From positions 11,076,282 to 11,140,281 of the forward strand of contig OY783208.1 in the NCBI GenBank assembly GCA_963678705.1: a DNA stretch of 64,000 bases, read 5' to 3'. The DNA is from Panorpa germanica. Taxonomy: Eukaryota > Arthropoda > Insecta > Mecoptera > Panorpidae. The notes below the pieces were generated by a model. That model was not told where the DNA came from, did no database searches, and saw only the letters and a list, made by a program, of their open reading frames with translations. The position numbers and the translations under genes were made by a program. The first letter of the stretch is position 1; the number at the start of each line of letters is the position of its first letter. Positions 36,380 through 45,640 of the stretch are shown in pieces.

Positions 36380-37760
36380 TAGAATATTAATACTTATATC
36401 TAGACAGCTGTCACTTTCGACGCATGCGCATAGTGCACAAATGTGAACATATACCTTTCTTTCTCGCACACATTTTGGACACACTTTTAATCTATAGGAA
36501 ATAATTAAAATGGTAGTTTTAAAACTCACCTGTAAAATGTTGGAACCCTGGATCAGCATTAGGATATCTTTGTTCTTCAAACCTTGGAACCATCTTAAAT
36601 TTACTGTCGTCAAAGTGTTACTAGTAGAGAGCCAATGCATCAACGCCGTGTAATCGGAATCTCTCCTGTCATGTGCAATTTTAATTTCCTTTAGATTTGG
36701 CATTCTCGCAATTGTTTTAAACAAAGCTGCGTTAAAAAACTCATCGCTTTTTCATCAATATCCAGCGATGCCACGTTCACGCAGCTGCGAAATAGCTTCA
36801 TAAGTCCAGCATTATGATTATATCTTAATTCTGACATCCTGAGACTTTGTAAGTGTTTTAGAGTCTCTAAAGAGCCTAAGGAAGGCCAGAAAGAATATTT
36901 ACAGCACTTTATTTCCAGGTATCTTAATGGTGTGAGTTCAGCCATTATATTTGGGCAGACAAATATCAACGCAATGTCCATGGAAAACGATTCGAGATGC
37001 CAACCTCGGAACGTTTTTAGTTCTTGTTTAAAAACCACAAACAAATTAACGGAATCTAGGACATTTTTTCTAATAGAAAAAATAATACAATTTGTCTCAA
37101 ACGGATGACCGTTGCACAATTTTCTCAAAAAAGCGTCACTGAGAAGGAGTGGTCCCCATATTACCCCTGTAACTAGGTGAAATCCTACAAATTAATATTG
37201 CCCTTGAACTTAATGAAGTAGTTATTTCTAATTGAAAAATAATCAACTTTGTTTCAAAATCTTCTTAATTTCTCAGATCCTTAATAAGTTAAGGATGTGT
37301 GTTCACAGACTCTTGTTTGATTCGTTTTTCTTGTCAATTTTTCATGCAATTTTGCAATAGTCAAATGCTATTGCGCTTGCAAGAAACACAACGGATGACC
37401 GTTGCACAATTTGCACGGTCATTCTTCACATTTGTAAATCAATTAGTCAATTAGGCTCAAAATTAGTATATTTGCCATTGTTTTATAGCAATAAACGAAA
37501 TTTAAATGAATCTAGGATGTTTCTAATTGAAACGCAATCACCTCTCTTTCATAATCTATTTAATTCGTTTAAGTCCTGAAAACAAGTTAAAATATTATTC
37601 AATAATAACGCACTATGAATGAACAGATGTAACTGGCGTGCCAGTTGTATATCGCATCCCTTATTACTAATTGTGAATTGTTTAGGGCTCGTGTGCCCAC
37701 TAAATACATCGATGTCTGCTTCGGTATCGATGTATATTGCAACTAGCATCTAGAATCATA
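36380..37760 (-). repeat. Right arm of inverted duplication, outer part
   Basis: Reverse complement of about 4784-6138. It holds the first exons of the LRR-like remnant. The outer boundary is near 37760, about 80 bp from the P-element-like transposon. Confidence 0.85.
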
Positions 37761-37831
37761 ACTCATTATTGGATTCATTTTTAATAAAGTACTCTTTGAT
37801 CCTGTAGCGATATTTTTTCTCTAGCCTGTGC

Positions 37832-37838
37832 CATGGGC
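37832..37838. other. 7 bp target duplication of the THAP transposon, left
   Basis: CATGGGC occurs directly before the left inverted repeat and again at 39972-39978 directly after the right one. P-type elements usually make 8 bp duplications; the eighth base differs here (C versus A, depending on alignment). Confidence 0.75.
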
Positions 37839-38289
37839 CAACGCCTCCTAAATATACAAGGCCCTACAGCGATTTTGTGACGTCATCACTTGTCGTCATG
37901 TGACAACCAGATGTTTTACCCAATTCTACCTAAATATACTTGAAATGTACTTTAAGGGTATAGCTTTAGTATCTCTCTGTGCATTACGTGCAATTACTTC
38001 CATGTTATTTCGGTGAAAAAAATCGTATAAAATATATAATTAATTAAAAATATAAATAATCAGTTTTAAGAGGGTGTGTTTATAGTTACTGTGCTTGTGT
38101 TTTTATTTGTTTATATTTGGTTTAAACATTAAACTACTTTAATCTAAAAATTAGTTTTGTGTATGAAAATCTTGTATGGTGTATGTGCTGTAAATGTTTT
38201 ATCTGATCATTACGTGTGTACAATTTTAGCTAATTGAGTAATATATGAAACTAATTATAATATTTCACAATTAATAACCAGTTTGTCGA

Positions 38290-38640
38290 GTGAGTGACTT
38301 CCTAAAGTGTAAATTATTAGACAACAAATTGCCAAGTAGATGCTGCGTTCCACTTTGTGAGGGCAACTATCCTAGGGGTCCAAAAATATCTGTATTTGAC
38401 TTTCCTAGAGACGAATGCTTAAAAAAGAAATGGTGTTCTGCTATTCAGCGAAAGACATTTGTTCCGTCAAATAAATCCAAAGTAAGTAATGAGAAAGTAT
38501 GCGTGAAAGATTAATTAGACAACTATACCGACCCTCACAAGAAGAGATTAAAGAAAGGAACTATTCCTTCGGTATTTCCAAATTACCTTAAAAGTGTTGC
38601 ATATTTCTCCTCAAGCAACACTTCGTCGGGCCCTTCAACA
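38290..38640 (+). pseudogene. THAP-domain DNA-binding fragment of a P-like transposase
   Basis: The frame reads SRCCVPLCEGNY... PKISVFDFPRDECLKKKWCSAIQR, with the Cys pair, FP motif and conserved Trp of a THAP zinc-binding domain (C2CH). A stop interrupts after EKVCVKD at 38514, where the second zinc-binding C-x-x-H is expected. The same frame resumes with KKGTIPSVFPNYL, resembling the AVPTA-type box that closes THAP domains. The first in-frame codon after a stop is GTG, so the start is uncertain and an upstream exon is possible. In P-type transposases this domain binds the element's subterminal DNA. Confidence 0.7.
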
Positions 38641-38981
38641 AATAGATTATCTCCCGATTCAAAAGCCTATTAAAAGATTATTGATTTCAGCGATCATAAA
38701 CAGTATGAATTCAGCGAATGCCTATAATACCGATCGTAGAATTAATAATATAAACAACCTTTCGGATTGTATTAGAAAATACGGTGTTTCAGAGAGCTGG
38801 TCACAGCAGTATTAGCAGATAAAGAGCTTATTTGCATTTTTTATTTAACTGTTGAACCTGAACCATTTATTCAATATTCTATTACAATATATACACATTT
38901 GGCATTATCGGTCTTTATAAAAACTACATTAATTAAGAAAATAGGCCCTAAAATTAATTCCACAGAAAATAACAAGCTATA

Positions 38982-39446
38982 ATGAGATTACTGATTTTAG
39001 AAAACATTGTTTTAACCAAGGCAGACAATAAGATATGCAAAATTGTTAAATACAATTCAATCGCTAAGACAATTTCTTTACACCTGTCATACAATTTAAT
39101 AAAAAATCTTGATCGTGGAGGCCTGATTTGTCCGACACCTTCTGTAGTCAATTTAGTGATGTACAATTATTTAATAGTTGAAAATTTGTCTCAAGATATA
39201 AATTTTTTCTCTCTCCAAAATGAGAGAAAATATATTATTGAAGTCACAAGCAAAACTTTAGAGATAAAAGAAATGTTGTTAGAAGACCTTCTTGATGTCG
39301 AGTGTCATAACAATTATTATATATGCAAGTTATCGATTTATACTTCAACTAATATTATGTTAAATAATTTATCTTCGCGTAAAAATGACGACTTACAACA
39401 TAATAAACATTATAAGAAAAGAAAATTGCAAACTCTAACTACATAA
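38982..39446 (+). pseudogene. C-terminal fragment of a THAP/P-element-type transposase
   Basis: A 155-codon frame contains NLDRGGLICPTPSVVNLVMY, resembling the 'RGGL-x-x-P-S' segment common in the C-terminal region of THAP9/P-like transposases, and ends in a basic tail (HYKKRKLQTLTT). The central DDE/RNase H-like region expected between the THAP domain and this piece is absent. In that span, 38594-38815 holds a short frame (TLRRALQQIDYLPIQKPIK...) of unclear origin. It lies inside the inverted repeats and ends about 0.5 kb before the right terminus. Confidence 0.55.
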
Positions 39447-39978
39447 CTATTGTTCAAAATATGTTATATGTATTGTTATTGTATATATATTGTTAAAAAA
39501 AATATATGGAAAAGAAAGTTAATATTTTTATATAATATATTTTTATTAAATTTTTTTTTATATATACAGCCTGTATATTATGGAAGGTATACCATTATCC
39601 TTTTTTCATATGTGTCTTTCTGGTCTATTTATTTTAATTTTTGTAGAAATATTACGATTTTGAAATGTTACCCAGTTTAAAATTAAATGTTTTCGATGTA
39701 TTTTACTTCTTTAATTACTCATCATAAAACCCTTGCAAAAACCAATTCATAAACAAATAATTCATTAATTACAAACTAATTAATAATTTAAAAATAATAG
39801 TTCTAAATAATTTTTAACCAGAAACTTTGTTCAATACCCAATACGATACTAACATTTTCAAGTAAACTATCTTACACCGATAGTAGAACTCAGCAGCATA
39901 TGACTACAAGTGATGACGTCACATACCATTGACTGAAACGCTGTTAGGCCTTGTATATTTAGGAGGTGTTGCATGGGC

Positions 39979-40463
39979 ACACTAAGGAAGGGACTACATG
40001 TGAAAGGTAACAATAAATTACATTGGGAGAGACTGGGAGGGGATGGTTGTAATACAACCGAATATCTAATAAAACCCCGAACTGATTATTCCCTACTCTT
40101 ATGCTTGTGGCAATAAATCATCTTGTGACTTACATATATAATCTAGTTGCATCGTCCAGCAATAATCGGAAATGCACAAAGACGAAATAGATTGGAATAA
40201 TAACGCAATTAATTACAATTTTAATAAAATATAACGTCAATATTTGTATGTGAAAATACTTGAAACTACTTAATTAATTGAATAATTGAATAATTGAAAC
40301 TACTTGAATTAATAATATAATTCTTATCTGCTAATTGTACAAGTACCCAGTTCCTGCAAATCCGGGAAATATATCAGGGAATTTTAGGAAATATCAATAA
40401 ATATCAGGGGATTTGATTGATTGCAACTATTTCATATATAGTATATTCAATTTCATTTAAAAT
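39979..40463. other. Unassigned DNA between transposon and LINE
   Basis: No ORF or repeat was recognised. It may contain the 3' UTR remnant of the LINE to its right, but no tail or target duplication is visible. Confidence 0.35.
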
Positions 40464-42965
40464 TCAAAATGTAGTAAATTCGTCGTGTAGTTGTTTGGTG
40501 GATGTTGTATAATGGCAACCAGTCATCGTACGGAGTACTCTATTTTGAAGCACTTGGAGTTTCTCCATGGTTCTTTTGTGATATGCCCATGCTGGTGCCG
40601 CATATGTGATGACAGGTCTAATATAACTCTTGTAAATGAGGAGTTTCGTTTTTATATGTAACTTCGATTTACTGTTGAGCAGAGGGTATAGTTTGCTTCC
40701 TAGACCTCGTGTCAGTCTTCTTACTTCATTGGTGTGTTTGTTAAAATTAAGCTTCCTGTCCAAGGTGACACCCAGATACTTAGCATCGTTGCTCCATTCG
40801 ATGCGCGTGTCATCCAGTGGTAGTGCTTCTAGAAGTTCGTTGGTAGCTCCTTTCATTGAAAACATGACAGCTTTTGTTTTCTCTAAGTTAACAGAAATTC
40901 TCCACTTGTCATAGAATTCTTTAGGTTCATCCCAATAGAATTCTATGGCAGTGTTTATTATATGGGGTCTGTTCGATTTTTTCAAAATGGCAGTGTCGTC
41001 AGCATATTGTAGTATCTCCATGTTTCTTCTTGGAACTGGTAGATCGTTGATATATATATTGAACAAATGTGGTCCAATAACTGATCCCTGAGGTACCCCT
41101 GATTTAACTGGTTTCTCTGTGGATATGGCGCCATCAACCGAACAGTAGTGTCTTCTGTCTTGTAGGTAGGAGTTTATCAGCCTGACACACGCACCGGGCA
41201 ATCTTGTTTGGGTTAGTTTATAGATTAACCCAGGGTGCCAAACTTTATCAAACGCTTTCTCTAGATCCAGAAACACTGTATCAGCTTTTTGATTTTCATT
41301 TTGCTCTCTTGCGATTTCTACTAAGCGGATAAGTTGTCTTGTTGTACAGTAATCTGATCTGAAGCCGAATTGATTGTCGCTGATTGTGTGGTTGTCATTG
41401 GCATGATCTCTTAACCTATCGAGCAGAGTTCGGTCGAAAATTTTACTGATATGCGTCAGAAGGCTAATCGGTCTGTAGTTGTTCGGATTGCTTGTTGCTT
41501 TCTTGGGTTTGTTTATCATAACTACTTTCGCCGTTTTCCAGGAGCTCGGAAATGGTTGTAGCGATATATTGCATTGTACAATCTGGCCAGTAGTATGATC
41601 GCACGTTTCGGTAGACACTTCATTGCAGTGGCAGAGATATTGTCGTTGCCCATTGCTTTCCTGGGTTTCAGGTGCTTGATGTAGTACTTCACTTCCCATG
41701 GTGTTGTGGGTTTAGGTCGGACCCGGAGCTTTATACATGAGGTAGTCTTGCACGTATTCCTCGACTGACTTGTTGTGCTCCTCAAATACTGCTTCTGTGG
41801 GAGAGAACTGTTTTTCGAGTTGCGCAGCAAACAAGTCAGCCTTTTCTTCGTCTGCTGTTATAGTATTGTCTCCGACCTTGAGGTTCGCCATTGTGCCTTC
41901 TTTTTTCGTCAATATCTTTGCCATGCTCCAAACAGATTTGCTTTCCATATTTAGCTCTTCTACCTTTTTGTCTCACTGCTTATTTTTATACTCCTGTAGC
42001 CTGTTTCTTATAGTGTTTTGCAGTCTGTTAAGCTGGTGTTTCAAATCTAGGTTTCTAGTAGACTGCCAAATTTTTCTCAGTTTATTCTTTCTAGCAATGA
42101 GTTCAGAAATTTTCTGCGGGATGGTTTTATATTCCGGTTTTCTTTCTTTTGTGCTAGTGGCTTTCTCAAGTGCACCCGTAATATAGTTATTTAATTTTTT
42201 GTCAGTTGTTTCAATATCCTCGGGACCTTTTATTTTAGTTCTGGGATCGATTCTCTTGTTTACTAGATCCGTGAAGTAATCCCATCTTGTTTTGGTAATA
42301 TACTGCGTTCTTTTAGGGGAGATAGTTTCGTCTGCACCTAATATTATAAGAACAGGGTTGTGGTCGGAGTTCAGTTCTTGGATGACTTTCGGCAGGTAGG
42401 GTAAAGTGATGTCCCAGGTTATAGCTAGATCTATCACGTCACCTGGATGGCTTGGGTGATAGATCGTAGGTTCTATTGGTCCATGCACTTTGTATCCGAA
42501 TTCAATGGAGTGTTTTCTGATGATGTTCCCCATTTCCGACGTTATTCTTGAATGCCAATCCGGATGTTTGGCATTGAAGTCTCCCGCGAAGATTGCTGGG
42601 GAGTGTAGCAGTATCATAAGCTCCATGTCATCTCTATATTCCGATTGTCTGCGTTGTTGCTTGTTGTAAATTGTTCTTGGAGAATATCTTGCGTGTTCAT
42701 CCTTACTCGTCGGTGTGTCTACATGGTAGTGAGTAATTTTTCTTTTGATGAAGATCGCATTTTCTCCACCTCTTGTCACCCTGCCGTTTCTGTAGATGTT
42801 GTAGTTTGAGAGCTTTATGTTTATATTGGGTTTTAGGTGCGTTTCGTTCACCATGAGCACGTCTACTTTGTGCTTGGCACAGAATTCCCTCACTTCGTTC
42901 ATGTTGTTTCTGATGCCGTTTGCGTTCCAGTAGACAATATTAAGTTCTTTAGTGGTGTGCTGCAT
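40464..42965 (-). pseudogene. LINE A ORF2: APE endonuclease and reverse transcriptase
   Basis: Endonuclease at 42965-41973: WNANGIRNN, NETHL, GDFNAKHPDWHS and SDHNPVL are the conserved APE-type motifs. A TGA at about 41970, where Trp is likely, interrupts the linker; the same frame continues to 41712. Two frame changes (near 41710 and 41540) precede the RT at 41540-40464: YRPISLLTHISKIFD, DLEKAFDKVWH, SGVPQGSVIGP, the catalytic YADDTAIL box and KYLGVTLD. It would nick target DNA and copy the element RNA in place. With one stop, two frameshifts and no C-terminus, it is inactive. Confidence 0.85.
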
Positions 42966-43090
42966 AATGGATGTCCAAAGTTGTTTTTATACGTCATTTT
43001 GTGTTGTCCTTAGCACGTGTTAGTTCATGTGGTACAGGCTCGTTGTGGGCAGCGAACTGCCCTTTGCTTCAGCGAAAGCAAATACGGAAC

Positions 43091-44239
43091 TCATCCCTTT
43101 AGTTTTGGCTGCTTCTCTGAGGATTGGGGCCCACAATTGTTGCCCACCGTCGGTTGTGTAGACAAGACGTTTGCATAAGACAAGTTTTCTCTCCTAAGTT
43201 GGTGAGTGCCGTTGCGTTGTGCATTTCTTGTTGATTTCATGTTTTTTGTTTGGCTTTTGACATATGTCAAGTACGCCATATATCCTCTCCAGGAAGCAGG
43301 ATGTTTCTCGTTGCAATTTGCGCAGGTTGGGGTGTCGGCTTTATTTCGCAGGCATCTACACTTAGCGTATGTTTCAGCGCAGAGCACGCACTTGCTTTGT
43401 GGGTGACATCCAAAAGAGCTGTGGCCAAATTGCAGACAGTTTTAGCATTGTGGTGGGCCTGGTCTACCCCTGTATTTTTCTATTTTGACATAGGTATAAT
43501 TCACCGTTGTCAGGCTTAGTAGTTTTGATGTGTCGGTATCCGCGTCAAAGTAAACTAGAAACAAACCAAGTTTTGGTTTGATTCTTCCTTCCTCATTAAC
43601 GATAGTACGACCCGTTAGTCGCGTAACATGACAAGCGTTGTATCCCTCTTGAGCCAGCTTTTCCTTTACTTCCAGAGGTGTATAATGCTTAGTTAGTCCC
43701 CTGATTACAAATTTCTGCTGTTTTTCTTGAGGCGAGATAGTTGTCGCAAAATTGTAGTTGTTATCGAGCAGGTATTGTTTGATTTTCCGGTAATCGATAT
43801 TATTGGTTGTCATAATTTTGAGCGCCCCTCTTTCGTTTCTGCCGGTCACCTTTTCCAAACATTTTAAATTTAATTTTCCCGGAAGAAAAATTAAATCTCT
43901 TGGTGCTCCCTTGACGTAGATTGGAGAGGGCTTTTTCCCTTTGAATAATTGGAATTCGTTTTCATTGTTCGTAGTGGTCCCAGTATTAATATCTGTTTGC
44001 GCTATATTTTGAGCAGCGTCCGACTCCGGTTGTGGAGCTGGGATGCCAGTTTCAGTGGAATTTTTGTGGGCGTTGCTGATTTTTTCTTCCGATTCTTCTG
44101 CTACCGTGGTGAGACTCGTGTCTTCTGTTGTGGTAGTGTCGTCATCGGAATGGTTAGTGTAGTCTGTTTTGGATGTACTAAGTTCCTCGCTAGAGCTTCT
44201 GTAGTAATTTCCTGACCTCAGTTTCTTTTTGAGTTCCAT
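43091..44239 (-). pseudogene. LINE A ORF1: gag-like RNA-binding protein with zinc knuckles
   Basis: The protein starts MELKKKLRSG..., with an acidic Ser/Thr-rich N-terminus, then a PRE_C2HC-type region (KFVIRGLTKHYTPLEVKEKL), then Cys-rich knuckles (NCLQFGHSSFGC, CVLC..., CANCNEKHPASW). One TAA at 43442-43444 sits between the Cys and Asn of the first knuckle; the frame is otherwise continuous. Such proteins coat the element RNA. The single nonsense change suggests moderate age. Confidence 0.8.
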
Positions 44240-44738
44240 TTTATTTATTTTTTCTTTTGAAACTCAAATAGCAACAAATCCATATTTACAACCGTTTGCC
44301 ACTGTTGTCAGGTTGACCTCTAGACAGCCGACAGCTTGATGCAAATATAGGATATTGTTTGAGGTTTGTTTTCTGGTACTGTTTCAGCTGCAGCTTTTCC
44401 TCCAGTGTTGGTGCGATAATCAATTTTTACCTCTTATATTGTTGATGCAATAATCAGTTTTTAATTCTTGTATTAGTGATGCAATAATTAATTATTAATT
44501 TTCTACGTATTTTTGATGCGGTAAGTAGCCTCTATGTAATTGGTGCAAAATCAAATATCAACTCCTTTCAAACATGATGCTAAAATTAATTATTAATTCT
44601 CATCGATTTAATGTAGATTTTTTTAGAAATTAATCTCTCTTGCTTTTTAGTAGTTGCAGTTAATTTCTTCGGAGGTGTTGTCTTGCTGAATGCTCGTACT
44701 CCACTCTCTATCGCGCAGTGATCTCTTTGTTCTGTTTT
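44240..44738 (-). promoter_or_regulatory. LINE A 5' UTR with degenerate tandem units
   Basis: About six imperfect ~34 bp units, each with TGATGCAATAAT-like cores, occupy 44405-44620. The 5' terminal part (44738-44680, minus strand) contains ATCACTGCGCGATAGAGAG and GAGTACGAGC, which could serve as an initiator and downstream promoter element as in other Jockey elements. Promoter function is inference. Confidence 0.45.
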
Positions 44739-44739
44739 T

Positions 44740-45405
44740 AGTTCAAAGTATTTTATTGATAAATGAATTTTTAGTACAATTTGTTATACATTTCTTATGT
44801 CTAATTTAAATATACCTAGCAGGAGCTATCCTCATACATTTTATTGTTAATTGTGTGTGCCTTTCGGCTTTACAATCTACCGTATTCTATTTCTTATTAC
44901 ATTTCATTCCTATCTTAACAATTCAGCCTTAACAGGAGCTATCATTATTTTGATTTGGAAGTGTCTATTTGTAAGTGGAGTCGGGTGAGGAGTAATATTG
45001 GTTTGTTTGTGCAAAAAAGGGGAAAAGCACTTCTTTTAAATGGTCTTAAAACTAATATATACAACTTATAGCTAACTTAAAATTACTTAACTAATATAAT
45101 GTAGTTTGGCATTGGGTATTTACCATACCACATTATATCTGGTGTGAATTTCCCTAAGGTATTTATGTTATTATTTTTATGGTTAATAATTTTACTATAG
45201 AAATTGTTTGTAAGTCTAATTACAAAATCTTTTATAGTTTCTATATTAGTTTCTTTGTGTAAAGATGCATTCGTTGGATATTTAAAGTTTTCGTCTCGTT
45301 CTGCTCCAACCGCCAGTCTGATACATTTATTTTGCACAATTTGCAGTTTGCTGTAATTATTACTGGTAATTGTATTCCAGACTGGTGCAGCATATGTAGT
45401 AATAG
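44740..45405 (-). mobile_element. LINE 'B' (Jockey-like), 3' segment
   Basis: This is the 3' part of the element whose remainder is at 49314-53260. 45403-45083 encodes the RT C-terminus: AAPVWNTITSN, then LQIVQNKCIRLAVGAERDE, ending at a stop at 45083. The 3' UTR runs to about 44740 and ends in GTTCAAAGTATTTTATT, closely similar to LINE C's 3' end. The piece is separated from the rest of ORF2 by insertion of LINE C. Confidence 0.85.
45393..45405. other. 13 bp target-site duplication of LINE C, left copy
   Basis: TATGTAGTAATAG occurs here and at 49301-49313, directly flanking LINE C. Deleting one copy plus LINE C rejoins LINE B ORF2 in frame (LIRPITT followed by YAAPVW). Confidence 0.92.
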
Positions 45406-45640
45406 TTCAAAGTTCAAAGATATTTTATTTGTCAAATGGTATTACTTAATATTAATTACATTGTATTTTAATCTAACATAAGGTGCCTAGCCTAAGCCTT
45501 AATCCGTATTGTCTTATATTATATAGGAGTGTCTTATTATTATAATGTCTTGTGTGTTGTGTAGGGAAACATGTTTAAAAAACCCTACTTTGCTATGGTG
45601 GGTATTTTACATATGGAGAAGCATGTTCTGCAGCATGCTC

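Larger units (their letters stand above)
25139..37750 (-). pseudogene. LRR-like gene remnant, right-arm copy, split by a 10.46 kb insertion
   Basis: Exon pieces on the minus strand are about 37549-37750, 36530-37140, 25299-25425 and 25139-25189. Splice signals match the left copy (CAG|GTGAGT at the 36530 boundary; TTTGCAG acceptor near 25425). The long piece lacks the left copy's TAA and reads NIMAELTPLRYLEIK. It shares the +1 frame change near 36745. Leu-rich periodicity (LRYLEIKCC, LQSLRMSEL, NLKEIKIAHD, TLTTVNLRW) suggests leucine-rich repeats; the function is unknown. The intron between 36530 and 25425 contains the MITE-like repeat and, within it, the nested TTAA transposon block. Even without frame damage, this intron would have grown by more than 10 kb. 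Confidence 0.5.
37839..39971 (+). mobile_element. P-element-like THAP transposon, internally deleted
   Basis: Terminal inverted repeats: CAACGCCTCCTAAATATACA at the left and TGTATATTTAGGAGGTGTTG at the right differ by one base. They extend inward through AAGGCC. A second, subterminal inverted pair shares TGACGTCATCACTTGT (left near 37877, right near 39907). The element is 2133 bp with a perfect 7 bp flanking repeat. It encodes a THAP domain near the left end and a transposase C-terminal piece near the right end. The core in between is missing, so it is non-autonomous. Confidence 0.85.
40464..44738 (-). mobile_element. Jockey-like LINE 'A' with 5' UTR, 3' end missing
   Basis: Minus-strand order: 5' UTR (44738-44240), ORF1 (44239-43091), ORF2 endonuclease-RT (42965-40464). 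The 5' end abuts the 3' end of another LINE at about 44740. ORF2 stops at 40464 after the conserved LHDEF block and lacks the roughly 60-70 residues that LINE C retains beyond this point. The 3' end is therefore deleted or mutated. No target duplication was recognised. Confidence 0.8.

Noticed and set aside
41770-42186. 138-codon plus-strand Ser/Phe/Leu-rich frame
   Set aside because: Antisense to LINE A ORF2; its composition is a mirror of the Lys/Glu-rich coding strand.
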